Part shown: positions 46,375 to 57,209 of the stretch, piece by piece | Numbering within the stretch: the stretch's first letter is position 1 | Layout: each line of letters opens with the position of its first letter | Assembly (NCBI GenBank): GCA_051294375.1 | Contig: CM119267.1 | Coordinates: 6,127,992 to 6,191,991, forward strand | From: Paraspadella gotoi | Taxonomy: Eukaryota > Chaetognatha | Reading direction: 5' to 3' | DNA: 64,000 nucleotides | Notes under the pieces: generated by a model | Seen by the model: the letters and a program-made list of their open reading frames with translations, nothing else | What the model was told of the DNA's origin: nothing | Database searches by the model: none | Position numbers and translations under genes: made by a program

Positions 46375-48663
46375 CTATTTTTTCCCTTCTCATTCGTTTA
46401 GGCGGACGCTTCCACTGGTTCAAGGGAACTTCGGCGATGGAGAGCGACGACATGAAGTTGATTTCGTCGGAGATTGAGAAGGCGATCCACTTCGGCACGA
46501 AGGCCTCCATCATAGTGGACGCGGTGAAGAATCGACCTCGAAAAACGGGCAAATCGCCCCGGGGAAAGAAGGCACAGTCCGAGCCGCTGGGTTTTAAGGT
46601 GCGCGTTTTGGGATTCAATGAGTAGGAATCATTATCGCTGATACTTTGACGGACCATTTATCGCTCTTCCAGGCGTCTCCGGTTCCTTCCTTCGTTCGGC
46701 GTCGCAACTCTGTCGCGCCTTCCGTATCGTCTTCGGCGTCTTCCACCTCGAACCGGCGCCCAAAGAGTGCCACGAGTCCGGCAAGCGCCGTTGTATCCAC
46801 GAATCGCGGAAGCGCGGGAAAGCGGCCTCATTCGGCCAAAGTTTTTCGTTCACATTCCTTTTCCAACGGGATTGCCAAATATGCGTTTAAGGTATTTTAA
46901 GTTAGTTTTCATACGACAATTTTATTTTGTCCACTGTCGAACTTTTAAAAGTTTTTGTGTATTCAGGTTTTATTTACTGAGCATTTATTTTTATGAAGGA
47001 AGAAAAATATAAAAAACAGCAACAACAAATATAAAAATAAAGATTCTGTATTTAAATTTTCATTTTCGTTCCAGGTTTCTGGTATCGCGGAAAGCATTTC
47101 TGAAATCGAAGAAACTTTGACTTCTAAGCAATGGCTTAAGCGTTACTCTCTGAAGAAGCTAAAAATTGATCTGCATCACCTATTTCACGGTACAAATCAT
47201 CAGCTTACCAATATCACTCTAACAACTGTGTGGTTCAACGTCAAATCTTTCTTTTTTTCTAAAAGGTCTCGACTGCAACCACGACAATCTTTACGTAAAA
47301 AGCCTGGGAAAATCCGTGTCGGCCCGATTCTGTTCCATCTTCCCCGTCGTCAACGTTGGCGGTTCCATCAAACACCTGCAACTGACGCGGAAAGAATTGA
47401 GCGATTACGAGCGAGAGCTTGAACTCGTCCTCAGACGCTACGTCAAAAGAATTGCTTGGCTCATGAGCGGGAGTCACAGGATATTTGGCGTCGTGGTTCA
47501 CAAACGCGTCAATGTATTGATAGACGTTTCAGGTTTGTGTGATATTTAAACACTATTATCTATTTAATATATGTATACTTGGGTTCCCTTTTTGAAATCT
47601 ACAATATTTTTATTAAATTCTCATCTCAGGAAGTATGAATCAAAATCTGCCGGATCTGAAGCGAGATTTGACGTCGTTAATATGGGATCAACTTCACGCC
47701 CGTTCCGTTGCTTTCAATCTAACGGCATTTTCTGGGTCGTCGTGTCATAGATGGCGCGACGCCGTGGCGCCGGCGTCGCAAGCCGACTGCCACGACGCCG
47801 TCTCTTGGGTGGCAGAATTACAGGCGGAAGGCGGAACGCCGACCCTCGAGGCCCTAAAAATGGCGCTGGAGGATCGGAGGACGGAGGCGATCTATATGTT
47901 GACGGACGGAAAACCCGATACTTCGATGGCCAAGGTTTTTGCCTTATTTGCGAATGGTCGGAGAATATATTTTGGTCGGTTTTTTAACGATTGGAAATCG
48001 TTCAGGTTCTTTCCGAAGTCGCTCGCCTTAACGAGGCCGAAGCGAATGGAACGAAACGAATTTCCATCAACACCATTTCTTTCAATTGCGACGACCACGA
48101 AGCCAACTCTTTTTTGGAGAATTTGGCCAAAGACAGCAAAGGAAGATTTCATTCTTCTTATCCCACCGGTGGTTGATATTATAGTGATCAAAATATGTGC
48201 GACACAAACTACATAGTCGCAATTTATAATTCACTTTAATCAATAGATAATACCGAAATCGATCTCTGGTGCCACAAGATGCTCGAAGAAGACGGTTTTG
48301 CTTCGGGCGAAGCTTATCCCCGTTTGCCAGAGATCGTCGCCAAGTCGGACGATCTCTCTGTTTTGGGTGAGACGCGTATCTTGGATTAAATACGAATAGG
48401 GGGTAGATTTTTATTTTTATTCTCATGTTTGACATATTTGGCTTTTTCTCTCACATAAGATAGCTTATTTATTATATGAATGGATAATTTTTATATTAGT
48501 TGTACCAATTTTATAAGGTCGCGAAATTCAAATCGGTCGTCGGTTTTTGGATCAAAGTCGAAACTTTTCTTACCTCTTAAAAAACGCCGCGCCGCCGCAC
48601 GAAAAAAATATGGAATATTCAACTGAAAAAATGTTGAAAACCAAAGCAAGTGTACCTTCATAG
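43327..48663 (+). CDS. VWA3A: von Willebrand factor A domain protein 3A
   Basis: Exons: 43327-43452, 43535-43835, 43905-43979, 44129-44316, 44395-44773, 44845-45077, 45163-45310, 45406-45583, 45654-45791, 45912-46035, 46121-46292, 46402-46598, 46673-46891, 47075-47189, 47266-47532, 47630-47934, 48006-48168, 48247-48366, 48518-48663. They give 1,197 aa (human about 1,184). Three vWA domains follow one another. Only the third has a full MIDAS (DVSGS, then GGTPTLEAL and MLTDGKPD); the first two read DASDA and DVSGA. KRRMDWLTSGSR and QWLKRYSLKKLKID precede domains as in VWA3A. Intron 10 needs a GC donor. Exon 1 and its junction are the least certain. Probable ciliary/axonemal role. Confidence 0.9.
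44020..44112. repeat. AT-only low-complexity tract, VWA3A intron 3
   Basis: Nearly pure A/T with TATATA and ATTATT runs that are locally self-complementary. The intron carrying it is 149 bp. Confidence 0.7.
46036..46120 (+). other. Probable GC-AG intron in VWA3A
   Basis: CAG|GCAAAT at 46036 with acceptor TTCCAG| at 46120 joins TTGIPDQ to DPELI, matching the family junction. No in-frame GT donor is available before the TAG at 46042. Confidence 0.7.
46315..46372. repeat. (CT)n microsatellite, VWA3A intron 11
   Basis: About 28 CT units, inside a 109-bp intron upstream of its acceptor. Confidence 0.95.
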
Positions 48664-50743
48664 TTTTTTATTGCACTATTATGTAACCTTGATTCCGTCC
48701 TTGGCTGAAATTATATGGATTTTTATTCTGTTTTACAACACATGAAGTATTTTATATTTATTGAAATATACTCAAGCTTTAACTTTGAATTTGACTTTAT
48801 TATTCTAGATCTAGTCATGAAAATAATATTTTTAATATATATATATAATTATTTTTCAATGAACTGTACTATGTTTTATAGTTAAGGAACTGTGCAAGTC
48901 AATATTTGTAGCAGAATGATTTGTGGTTCATTGCAAATAAGATTGAGTTCTTCAATCTCATTTACATATTGTAGAAGTTTAGATCATTTCTCATATCTTT
49001 TGATACAGTTGTCATAGTAGTCTTATTTTACGGTTTTCATAATGATTTAGGTTTCCAATTATTATTTCATTGTAGTATTGTAGCTTTACAAATGAAAGTT
49101 AGATATTGTTTTACACAAAGTAAAAAGCTAATTAGTAAGTTTTAAGTAAAGTAGAGTAAATCCTACTTTCCTAGCGTTTTACGAAAAACTATTATCTAAT
49201 GAATTCTCGATAGATTACGAGTGAAAGTACATCTGATTGAGTTATGTATTGTTTTGCTAATGAGAGATTCCTTCGAAGTTTAATTAATCTAAACTTGTCA
49301 TATTTGATTCATTTTTGTTCAATCAGTAGTATCCAAGTAACAATACGGCTTCAATCTCTGTGAAATCATTTGACTTCGCAATCAGCGGAGAAAAGTTGCC
49401 TACAATATTATCTTTCATTTTAAAACTTATTTTCTTCTTCAATCTTTTTGTTTAACTTTATGAAAAAATGTTTATGAAAAGGCATCAATATTAATATCTT
49501 TTACAAGCTTTTGAAAATATAAAGAGAATGCTATAATTGAAAATACTGTAATATAAAAATTAGCCTATTTAGCTTTAAATCAAAAAAGGTTAAATTATGG
49601 TTGAATTAAAAATCCCTAAAGAGCAGGTTTGAGATAATTAATTAATTCAGTCTTTCTCAAACATTTTTATGATACCTGTATAAACAATAATTGGTTAGAT
49701 CATTATAGTTAAAATTGGTTAAATATTTTGAAAAATATATTTTAGGATTTTGTTTCAATTTTGATTACCTTGATTAAATTAAAGCTGGTTAGGCTTATTT
49801 TTTATGCTCCAATATTCTAAAATGTCATTTTCTTAAAATTTCCAAGAGCTTTCAGAAGATGAAAGACGATTTTTAAGGCCACTTTTCTCTGCTCATTGCC
49901 AAGTCAAATCTTAATCAATCAATATGAAATTAAGATATATAGATGATTTTGTTTTTTACTACAAAAAAATCTTTATAGGTTTGCAAATTACGATTTTTTT
50001 TTTTTGCGGCGGGTTACAGTGTGTCACCTTGTATTCACCGATTTCCTCTTTCTTTATTTCGCGTACGCCGTTGCAACCGACTTTGCGAGCAATCTTGACT
50101 TGATCTTAAAGAGCGATCGGCCTCTGCTCATTCTCTCTTTCTGTCTCCCGTGAGTCACCCTTTTAAGGCCTTTTTTTCTCCCCCCCCCCTCCATTGACTC
50201 ATTCTCTCCCTCATCGATTTCCATCTCCTTTTTCTCTTTCTCTTTGCCTTTCCGCTTCGCTGAGGTGGAAGGGGTCCCACTTTCATCTCTTCGATTCCTC
50301 CCCTTCGGATTTCAGCTTCGATTCTCATTTTCGAAATCGAGATCAGGAAAACAAATTCGTTGCCGCGGAGCCGCAGAGCCGCGTGGATCTCTCCCGCTGC
50401 AGCAGCGTTCCATGGCGTGCGCCGAAAAGATAAGAGAGAATGCAGCGTCGGGCGTCGAATAACAATAACGCCCTATTTTATTATTGTTTATATTGAATTA
50501 GACGCGTTCCTTTTTTATTAAATTGAGGGGTGGGGTTAGCCGACGCATTGTCATAACTTTAGATTAATTAGTAACTACACATTAACGACGACAAGAACAT
50601 ATGACATTCGCGATTAATCGTTTAAAAAAATCAACTGTGAAGTCGAAAATGAAACTACCGTTTTTTGCTTAAATTAATTCAGGTACAGAATTATATAGCA
50701 GGATTAACGATTGTTTTCGAACTTTTTTTTCGTGTCGTACGCT
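48664..50743. other. Long spacer VWA3A to unknown gene
   Basis: The largest intergenic space, 2.1 kb. From 48664 to about 50000 it is very AT-rich and featureless. From about 50020 to 50460 base composition shifts to GC/CT-rich, with stops in most frames but short open stretches (50194-50462); this may be a promoter or 5' UTR exon of the next gene. An acceptor-like AATTAATTCAG ends at 50682. Confidence 0.5.
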
Positions 50744-51679
50744 ATGAATCTTTCCGTTCCCAAACCTTGCTTCGACACGCCGTTTCATCTCAAGTGGCGA
50801 GAAGCGATGATCGCCGGCGCGAACGAGCACATCGCCCTGTACCTCAGCAGAGAGGCTAAGGACGCCCTCAAAAAGTTTCTGGCTCACCCGGCCTCGTTGC
50901 CGAAGGAAGAGGAAAAGATCGCCAGTTTCTTGACCAACAGCATGATAATCACCGAAAAATGGGTCATGGACGAAGTCCTCCAGTTTCTTGCTTCTATTCG
51001 CTACAAATTTGACGCGGGTTTCGAGGGCGTCGATAAGGAGCCGGCGAGCGAATCCAGCGGCGTTGGCGTGGCTTCCTCCGATGGTTTGTCCGTAGAGAAA
51101 CTTAGCATCAGGTCAGCATCCCCGCCCCCACGCTGTTGTCAAAAGTGTCAGACACCCTTTTCTGCTTTGGAAGTCATTCTTGACGGCGTTCCCCTCGCGA
51201 TTGACGAGACCGTCGTGGTTCGCCTTGTGGAGCGCGCGACCGGCGTCAGGCCCGTGGTAACGAAGCCACTGACTCGCCACGCCGATTCGGTCGCTTTCCT
51301 CATGCTGGCAGGCGATCGCGGGGATTTATTGACGATCGTCAACGCCGAAGACGATATCCTCAAAGAATTGGCTTCCCTCGGCGCCCCCGCTGAGGTCACC
51401 CCTCGCCTTTACTTGACCAAAGACGCCTGTCGATTTCTCGGCAACGTCGCCGCTGTATACACCGAGGAATATGTATTCACAGAAAAGACCAAAAAGAGAT
51501 TTATCCAAGTTCTGCCTGATTTCGTTACCTTGCTGGCTACCAACTTCTTCGCTGATATGAGCGGATTATTGGTCGTTTGCGGACATCCGCTTGACGTCAG
51601 GAAACTCCGCAAAAATGTTGAGGTCTTCAAAACCAAAGATGATAAGTTACATCTGGCCATCGTGGAAGATTGGAGCTAA
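50744..51679 (+). CDS. Hypothetical protein, 311 aa, unrecognised
   Basis: Single exon with codon use like the surrounding genes and a GC-rich coding look, so probably real. ATG 50744 is the first in frame. Three segments are visible: a helical N-terminal part (residues 1-90, many Lys/Glu/Ala), a Ser-rich linker about 95-130, and a C-terminal globular-looking part with CCQKCQ (about 133-138, a possible lone zinc ligand pair), then alternating hydrophobic strands such as SGLLVVCGHPLDVRKL. No signal peptide or membrane segment is seen. I do not recognise a family. PTK7 starts 217 bp downstream. Confidence 0.7.
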   Translation: MNLSVPKPCFDTPFHLKWREAMIAGANEHIALYLSREAKDALKKFLAHPASLPKEEEKIASFLTNSMIITEKWVMDEVLQFLASIRYKFDAGFEGVDKEPASESSGVGVASSDGLSVEKLSIRSASPPPRCCQKCQTPFSALEVILDGVPLAIDETVVVRLVERATGVRPVVTKPLTRHADSVAFLMLAGDRGDLLTIVNAEDDILKELASLGAPAEVTPRLYLTKDACRFLGNVAAVYTEEYVFTEKTKKRFIQVLPDFVTLLATNFFADMSGLLVVCGHPLDVRKLRKNVEVFKTKDDKLHLAIVEDWS

Positions 51680-51775
51680 TGAACGAATTAGATTTACGTT
51701 TCATATTTCCATCATTAATTTGATCTATGATTTAATAAGCTAAATTCTATGATTTTTTATCTTTCTGAAGACTTT

Positions 51776-51795
51776 TTCCCTTCACTTATTTGCAG
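51776..51795 (+). other. Acceptor-like site before PTK7
   Basis: TTCCCTTCACTTATTTGCAG ends at 51795, 101 nt before the PTK7 ATG and 116 nt after the preceding stop. Confidence 0.45.
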
Positions 51796-51896
51796 ATGTA
51801 ATCCTCGGGCTTCCGACTTCTAGCGACCATGTAAAACTCCGTTGAGGGTCTTAATTCGTCTTCCTCTCATCTCGCCGCCGCCTTCATCTTTCTGCC

Positions 51897-54800
51897 ATGA
51901 CTCTTTTTAGGCTCCGCCTCGTTCCTCTTTTCCTTCTCGCCCTCTATCCCGCCCCATCTGCCCAAATGGACACTTTCTACTTCACCGAGTCTCCCCGCGA
52001 TGCACGGATCGTGGTCACCGAGGGTCAACCGTTGACCCTGCGATGCGACGTCAACGATTACCACCTCATCCGCGTCCACTGGACCAAGGACGATGCGGAT
52101 ATCGCCGACACACCCCGTCGTTACGTCGAATCCCGGTCCGAATATGGAACGTGGGTGCGCGGCGCCAATCTCCGCTTCGCTCGCGTAGCGCGCATCGAGG
52201 ACGCCGGTGCCTTTCGCTGTGTGGCCACGAACGTGTCTACTAATTACGCCATCATCACCCCGTCCGCCACCCGTCTCGTCGTCCGCTATCTGGACGACAA
52301 TGTTCGCGTAACGCTGAAATCGCCGCGATCCGCCGCCGACGTTCGGGCTGGCGTCGATGTTACGCTGCGGTGTGACGCGGAAGGAGATCCCGCCCCTCGA
52401 GTCGAGTGGTACAAAAACGGAATCCGTCTTTTTGAGGCGCCGAACAAGATGCAGTTGAGGAACAAGCAGCTCACGATTTCGCGGGTGACCTCCGGGGATA
52501 ACGGTTCCTTCTCCTGTCGCGCCGTCGTGATTCAAAATGGCGCCGAAGATCTCCACGCCGGGTCGGTAAACAGCTTCGCGCTGGTCGTCGACTCTGGGGA
52601 CTCCGCCGTCATCGAGGTTTGTCAGAATTGTGGTCTATGTGCCTAAATTGTGCCTTCTTCCTCAAAAGAGACGAAAAGTTATTTACAGCTTCTCAACAGT
52701 CAAGACAGAGTAAAAAAAATGTAGGCATGTACTAGATTGTCATAGTAATTACACACATGTTGTTCTTTTCTTTCTTTAAAGGTCCTTCCTGCAAACTTCG
52801 TCGCTCGTAAAAATTCCGCGGCTCGGATTGATTGCCGCTATCGTGACGCCGTCATCACTGAGTGGTATTACATGGAGGAGGGACCTTTAAAAAACAATTC
52901 CAAACATTCCGTCTTTCCCAACGGAACCTTGTCCTTCGCAAAAGCTCGCGCCGTGGACGAGGGCCTTTACAAATGCGTCGGTCTCGCCAATACTGGCCCC
53001 ACTCAAACATATTCTGCAAAGATGACGGTGGCAAAGCTCGAGGAGATGAACGTTAACAACTTCGAGCCGCGATTCGGTCAGAATCCCTTGATTTGGCGCG
53101 AGGGCACCGATTTGGAGCTTCGTTGTCGACCTCCCTACGGCTTTCCCGAACCCGCGGTCGTGTGGGAACTTCCGCCTCTCGATCCCGTCGCCGGATCGGC
53201 GCCCTTGGTCGACGCTTTGTTCCTTCGGATTCCTCGTATCGACGAAAGGCACTCGGGAAATTATTCCTGCGTGGCCAACAATTTTGCCGGTGAAAAGCGC
53301 GCCACTGCTCTGATAAAGGTGGTTCCGAAAGCGCGACTAGTCACGGAACCGTTAGCTAAGGTTACCGTTGACGAGGAGACCGACGCTCTCCTTCATTGCA
53401 AGGTCTCCGGAAGCGACTTCCCCACCACCCGTGTCCGATGGAAAAAGAACGGCGTCCTGGTATCGTCGTCGACGCGTCTCGTGGTCGGGGAGTCGACGGG
53501 CGAGTTGAGGATCAAGTCCGCCCGACTAGACGACGCCGGTAACTACGCCTGCGTGTTGATAAACCTTGGCTGGCCACCGGAGGAGAGCCGACTTGCAGCG
53601 TTATATGTCAAGCGCAAGCTGAAATTTAACCCCAAGCCCGTCAGTACGACCCTCGAGCTTGGATCTAATCATAAGATCTACTGCAACGCCGAGGGCGACG
53701 ACAAAGAAGAGGGCATCCGAGTTAAATGGTTCAAGATGCTCGATTCCGCTTCGCTTCAGCTTCAGTCGGATTGGCCGGATCACGTAACCGACTCGGACGG
53801 CGTTCTCCAGTTCTCCGGCGTCGTCGACTCCGACGGCGGGCGCTATACCTGCGTCGCCACGGGTCAAAAACGAGTCATCAACGCGACCATCTCTCTCACC
53901 GTGGTCGTCAAGCCCCGATTCAGCGTGCGACCCCAAAACGCCACGGTCAAGGAGGGCGAAACGGTGCTGATCGATTGCGCAGCCGAGGGCGATCCCCCAC
54001 CCACCATTCAATGGGACAAAGATCGCCAAGTAGGGAGGGATCTTGGACGGCGCTTCAACGAGCTCGACAACGGCAGCCTTTTGATCTCTGAAGTAGAAAT
54101 TCGCGACGCCGGAACTTATGGATGCACCGCCGGCAACAGCGGAGGTTTTTCGCGTGAAGAGATTTTGCTTCTCGTTCAGAGTTCTTCTCTTCCCAGCGTC
54201 AACACGGAAAAAAATAAGTTTCCCATGACCAACACGATCGCCATCGCCGTCGGCTGCGCCGTTGGATACATGGCGTTGGCCGTGGGGCTTCTTCTCTACT
54301 GCCGTCACAGGCGTCTCAAGGGGGACGGAGGGCCCTGCGACGACGACGACGACGAGGATGATGAGGAGGGCATTCTCAATCGCGATCGCAGCCGCGTTCA
54401 AGCGGGCACGTCACAGGTCGGGAACGGCCGAACGCCTGGCGATGGGATGGTAATCGAACTGAGACCTACGACGCCCAATGGACTGTACCAGGCGGGCTCG
54501 GACAAATCCTCCATTTATCACAAGTACGAAGTGATCGGATCGGATTTCGGCGGCGTCGAGGACGATGGCAGAGGACCCGGTTCCGTCAAATCAAAAACCT
54601 CCAAGCATTCCAACGGCAGCGCAGTCTCGGGGGCTCCCACTTCTGACGTTCGCCTGACGTTTTCCCGCCAGAAACTCGAGTCTCTCGGCATGTTGGGTCG
54701 CGGGGAATTCGGCGACGTCTTCGTGGCCAGAGCTCGAGGCATCCGCGGGCCGGAAGACGTTGATCGAGCCTCGGGAGAGCCTAACCTCACGCTGGTCTTC

Positions 54801-55708
54801 GTTAAGAGCCTCCTGACCAAGGACGAGCAGCTCCATTACGCCTTCAAATCGGAGGTGGAGATGTACGCAAAGTTAAATCACGCCCACGTGACGCCCCTCT
54901 TGGCCTTGTGCCGCGAAGCGGAGCCTCACTTCATGGTGATGGAATACCCCGAATGGGGCGATCTCAAACAATACCTCATTGCTTCGAGAAAAGAGAAGCA
55001 CCGGGGTAGTGGGGGCAAAGGAGGCAACACCCCAGGGACGGAAAATGCTGAGAAAAGACTCAAACCAAGGGCGCCACCTCTGACATCAGCTCAGAAAATC
55101 ACCATCGTCCAACAGGTGGGGGGGAAATCGGCTCTCAAAAATTATCCATTTTTTAAATCTAAATAAAATATTTTTTTATTTTTCAACGTAATCTTACAAA
55201 GAAAAACTTTATTCAAAACAAACTTTAGGTGGCGTCAGGCATGGAACACCTGTCCCAGCACAGATTCGTCCATGGCGACATCGCCGCCCGCAACGTTCTT
55301 ATTTCGGCAACTCTCGACGCCAAGATCAGCAGCGTGTCCCTCACGCGCGAATCGCCCTACGCCCGCGAATACTCACGACTCGTGCGAAACGTTCCGCTGC
55401 CGATCCGTTGGCTCCCTTCCGAGGCGATCTTCGAGGATGACTTCTCCACCAAATCCGACGTCCACTCCTTTGCTGTTCTCGTCTGGGAGATTTACGCCCA
55501 GGGCTCAATGCCATTCAAAGACATGACGGACGAGGCTTTACTTGCCGCAAGGCAAGAAGGCGAATTGTCGCTGACGATACCCTCTTCTACGCCTCGAACG
55601 CTGACGGCGCTGCTAGAGAGAGCGTGGAGCCCGTCTCCAAGGTCTCGGCCCGCCTTTACCGACATCGTCGCTGCGCTAGGAGACGCATTAGCCGAGTCCA
55701 AGATTTAA
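51897..55708 (+). CDS. PTK7: Inactive tyrosine-protein kinase 7 (PTK7/CCK4/off-track)
   Basis: Three exons (51897-52616, 52782-55115, 55229-55708) give 1,177 aa. Order: signal peptide (about 1-22), roughly seven Ig domains (paired Cys with YxC, e.g. DAGAFRC, DNGSFSC, HSGNYSC, DAGNYAC, GGRYTC, DAGTYGC), a transmembrane helix (IAIAVGCAVGYMALAVGLLL), an acidic juxtamembrane stretch, then a kinase domain. The glycine loop (LGRGEFGDVFVA) and a VFVK Lys survive. HRD is HGD, and DFG is replaced (KISSVSLTR), so the metal-binding Asp is lost: a pseudokinase, as in all PTK7. The end RPAFTDI.AALGD..AESK matches the family. Role: Wnt/planar cell polarity co-receptor. Confidence 0.96.
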
Positions 55709-57209
55709 AAAAAATGTTTTCTTTCCCCAAAGGGTTCAAAGAAAATGTCTAGGAAACAAATTTAGTACTTATTAATATTTTTTTTGAAGGACCCTTCCTT
55801 TAAGGACCCAACTTCAATAATACTTGACAAAAAAGCGCGCAAATCCGCCTTCATACTTCATATTTTTGCTTAACCAAGACTTCAGGTTTCAACTTAACTA
55901 ATTTTGCAATTATGAATGTTGCCTTATTTTATCGAGTTTTAATTTCATAAGATTAAAGAATTGTCTCATATTTTTCAACAAGTTGCCATTTATGGTTTTT
56001 TTTCTTATGAATTTATTCACTCTTGGCGGCCTTTCACTTCCAACAGCCTCTGGATGGCTTCTGACAAGTTTTCATTTACTTGTTTGACGTTTGTGCAACC
56101 TTAGCAAAATGACAATACTTACAAATCTTGATCACAAAAATTTTGGAGCTTACTTTTTTCATGTATGTATTTTCTTATGTATTTTTAAAACATGTAATGT
56201 TATTAAGAAAGTTATTTTCTGATTTTAAAAAATCTTGAAGACGAAAACCAAATGAGTGTAATTTATTCTGTTTTGTACATAATTTTTAACCTTGGCTGTT
56301 GGCCAATTTCATGTTTCATAACTTTTTTATTTCTATAAATTCTATCTATTTTTTACAAATTATAACATTGATAGATGTAGTAAGACTCGGTCTTATTTTT
56401 TGTCAATTTATGAAATCGTTAACTGACATAATTTGCATTGGTTACGAGCTGAACAATAATAAACAACAGCATGTAATTTTGTTTGCTGTACCAAGTGTTG
56501 CTTACTATTTTAATGATCATAATATTGTAAGGTCTTTTTTACTTTAACACAATGTTCCAGTTTTATGGATTTTTTGTTAAAGGAATTTCTAGCATAAACT
56601 ATCACCTAATTTTTAAAATCATGTTTATGTATAATTAGTAATGAAGAACTGAATAATATTGAACAATGAACATAATTGAAAAAAGGATTGAATTTTCGGT
56701 AAGTTTTTTAATCACGTGTTGACACAATCGGCTTTAGTTTTTTGGGTTTATCTACTCATTAGATACTGCTGTTTTTTAACGTTAACTGTTGATAAAATAT
56801 TTTAAATAGTATTACTAGTTGTAATGGAAAACTGTTACATTTTGACATAGAGAAATAATACTTTCTTCACTTCGTTGATTTGTTTACATATACATTTTAT
56901 GAATGAGCGCTCGACTGCTGTTTTCGTGAATGTTTTCGAACCTCCATAACCATTTCCAGGTTTTTATCTTAACTTGTCAAGTTGTCAAGTTTTAAATGTC
57001 CTCATCGTTGTCCTTTTTATTTGCAGGATATATATTAAAAAAACAGGAAATAATAAATTAACTACATCTTCTGAATCCAATGTTTTCCAAGTAATATTTT
57101 AGTTTCATGCCTTTAAATAACCCCGTTTAAAGTGACGATGTGGTTGTCTGTTTATTAATTTTCTAATTATTACCCGTGATATGTTGGATGTTTTCAGAAA
57201 AGAATAAAA
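55709..57209. other. Intergenic spacer PTK7-SF3A3
   Basis: 1.5 kb, strongly AT-rich, with the PTK7 3' UTR. No exon or RNA gene is supported. A good acceptor-like GGATGTTTTCAG ends at 57197, 12 nt before the SF3A3 ATG. Confidence 0.5.
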
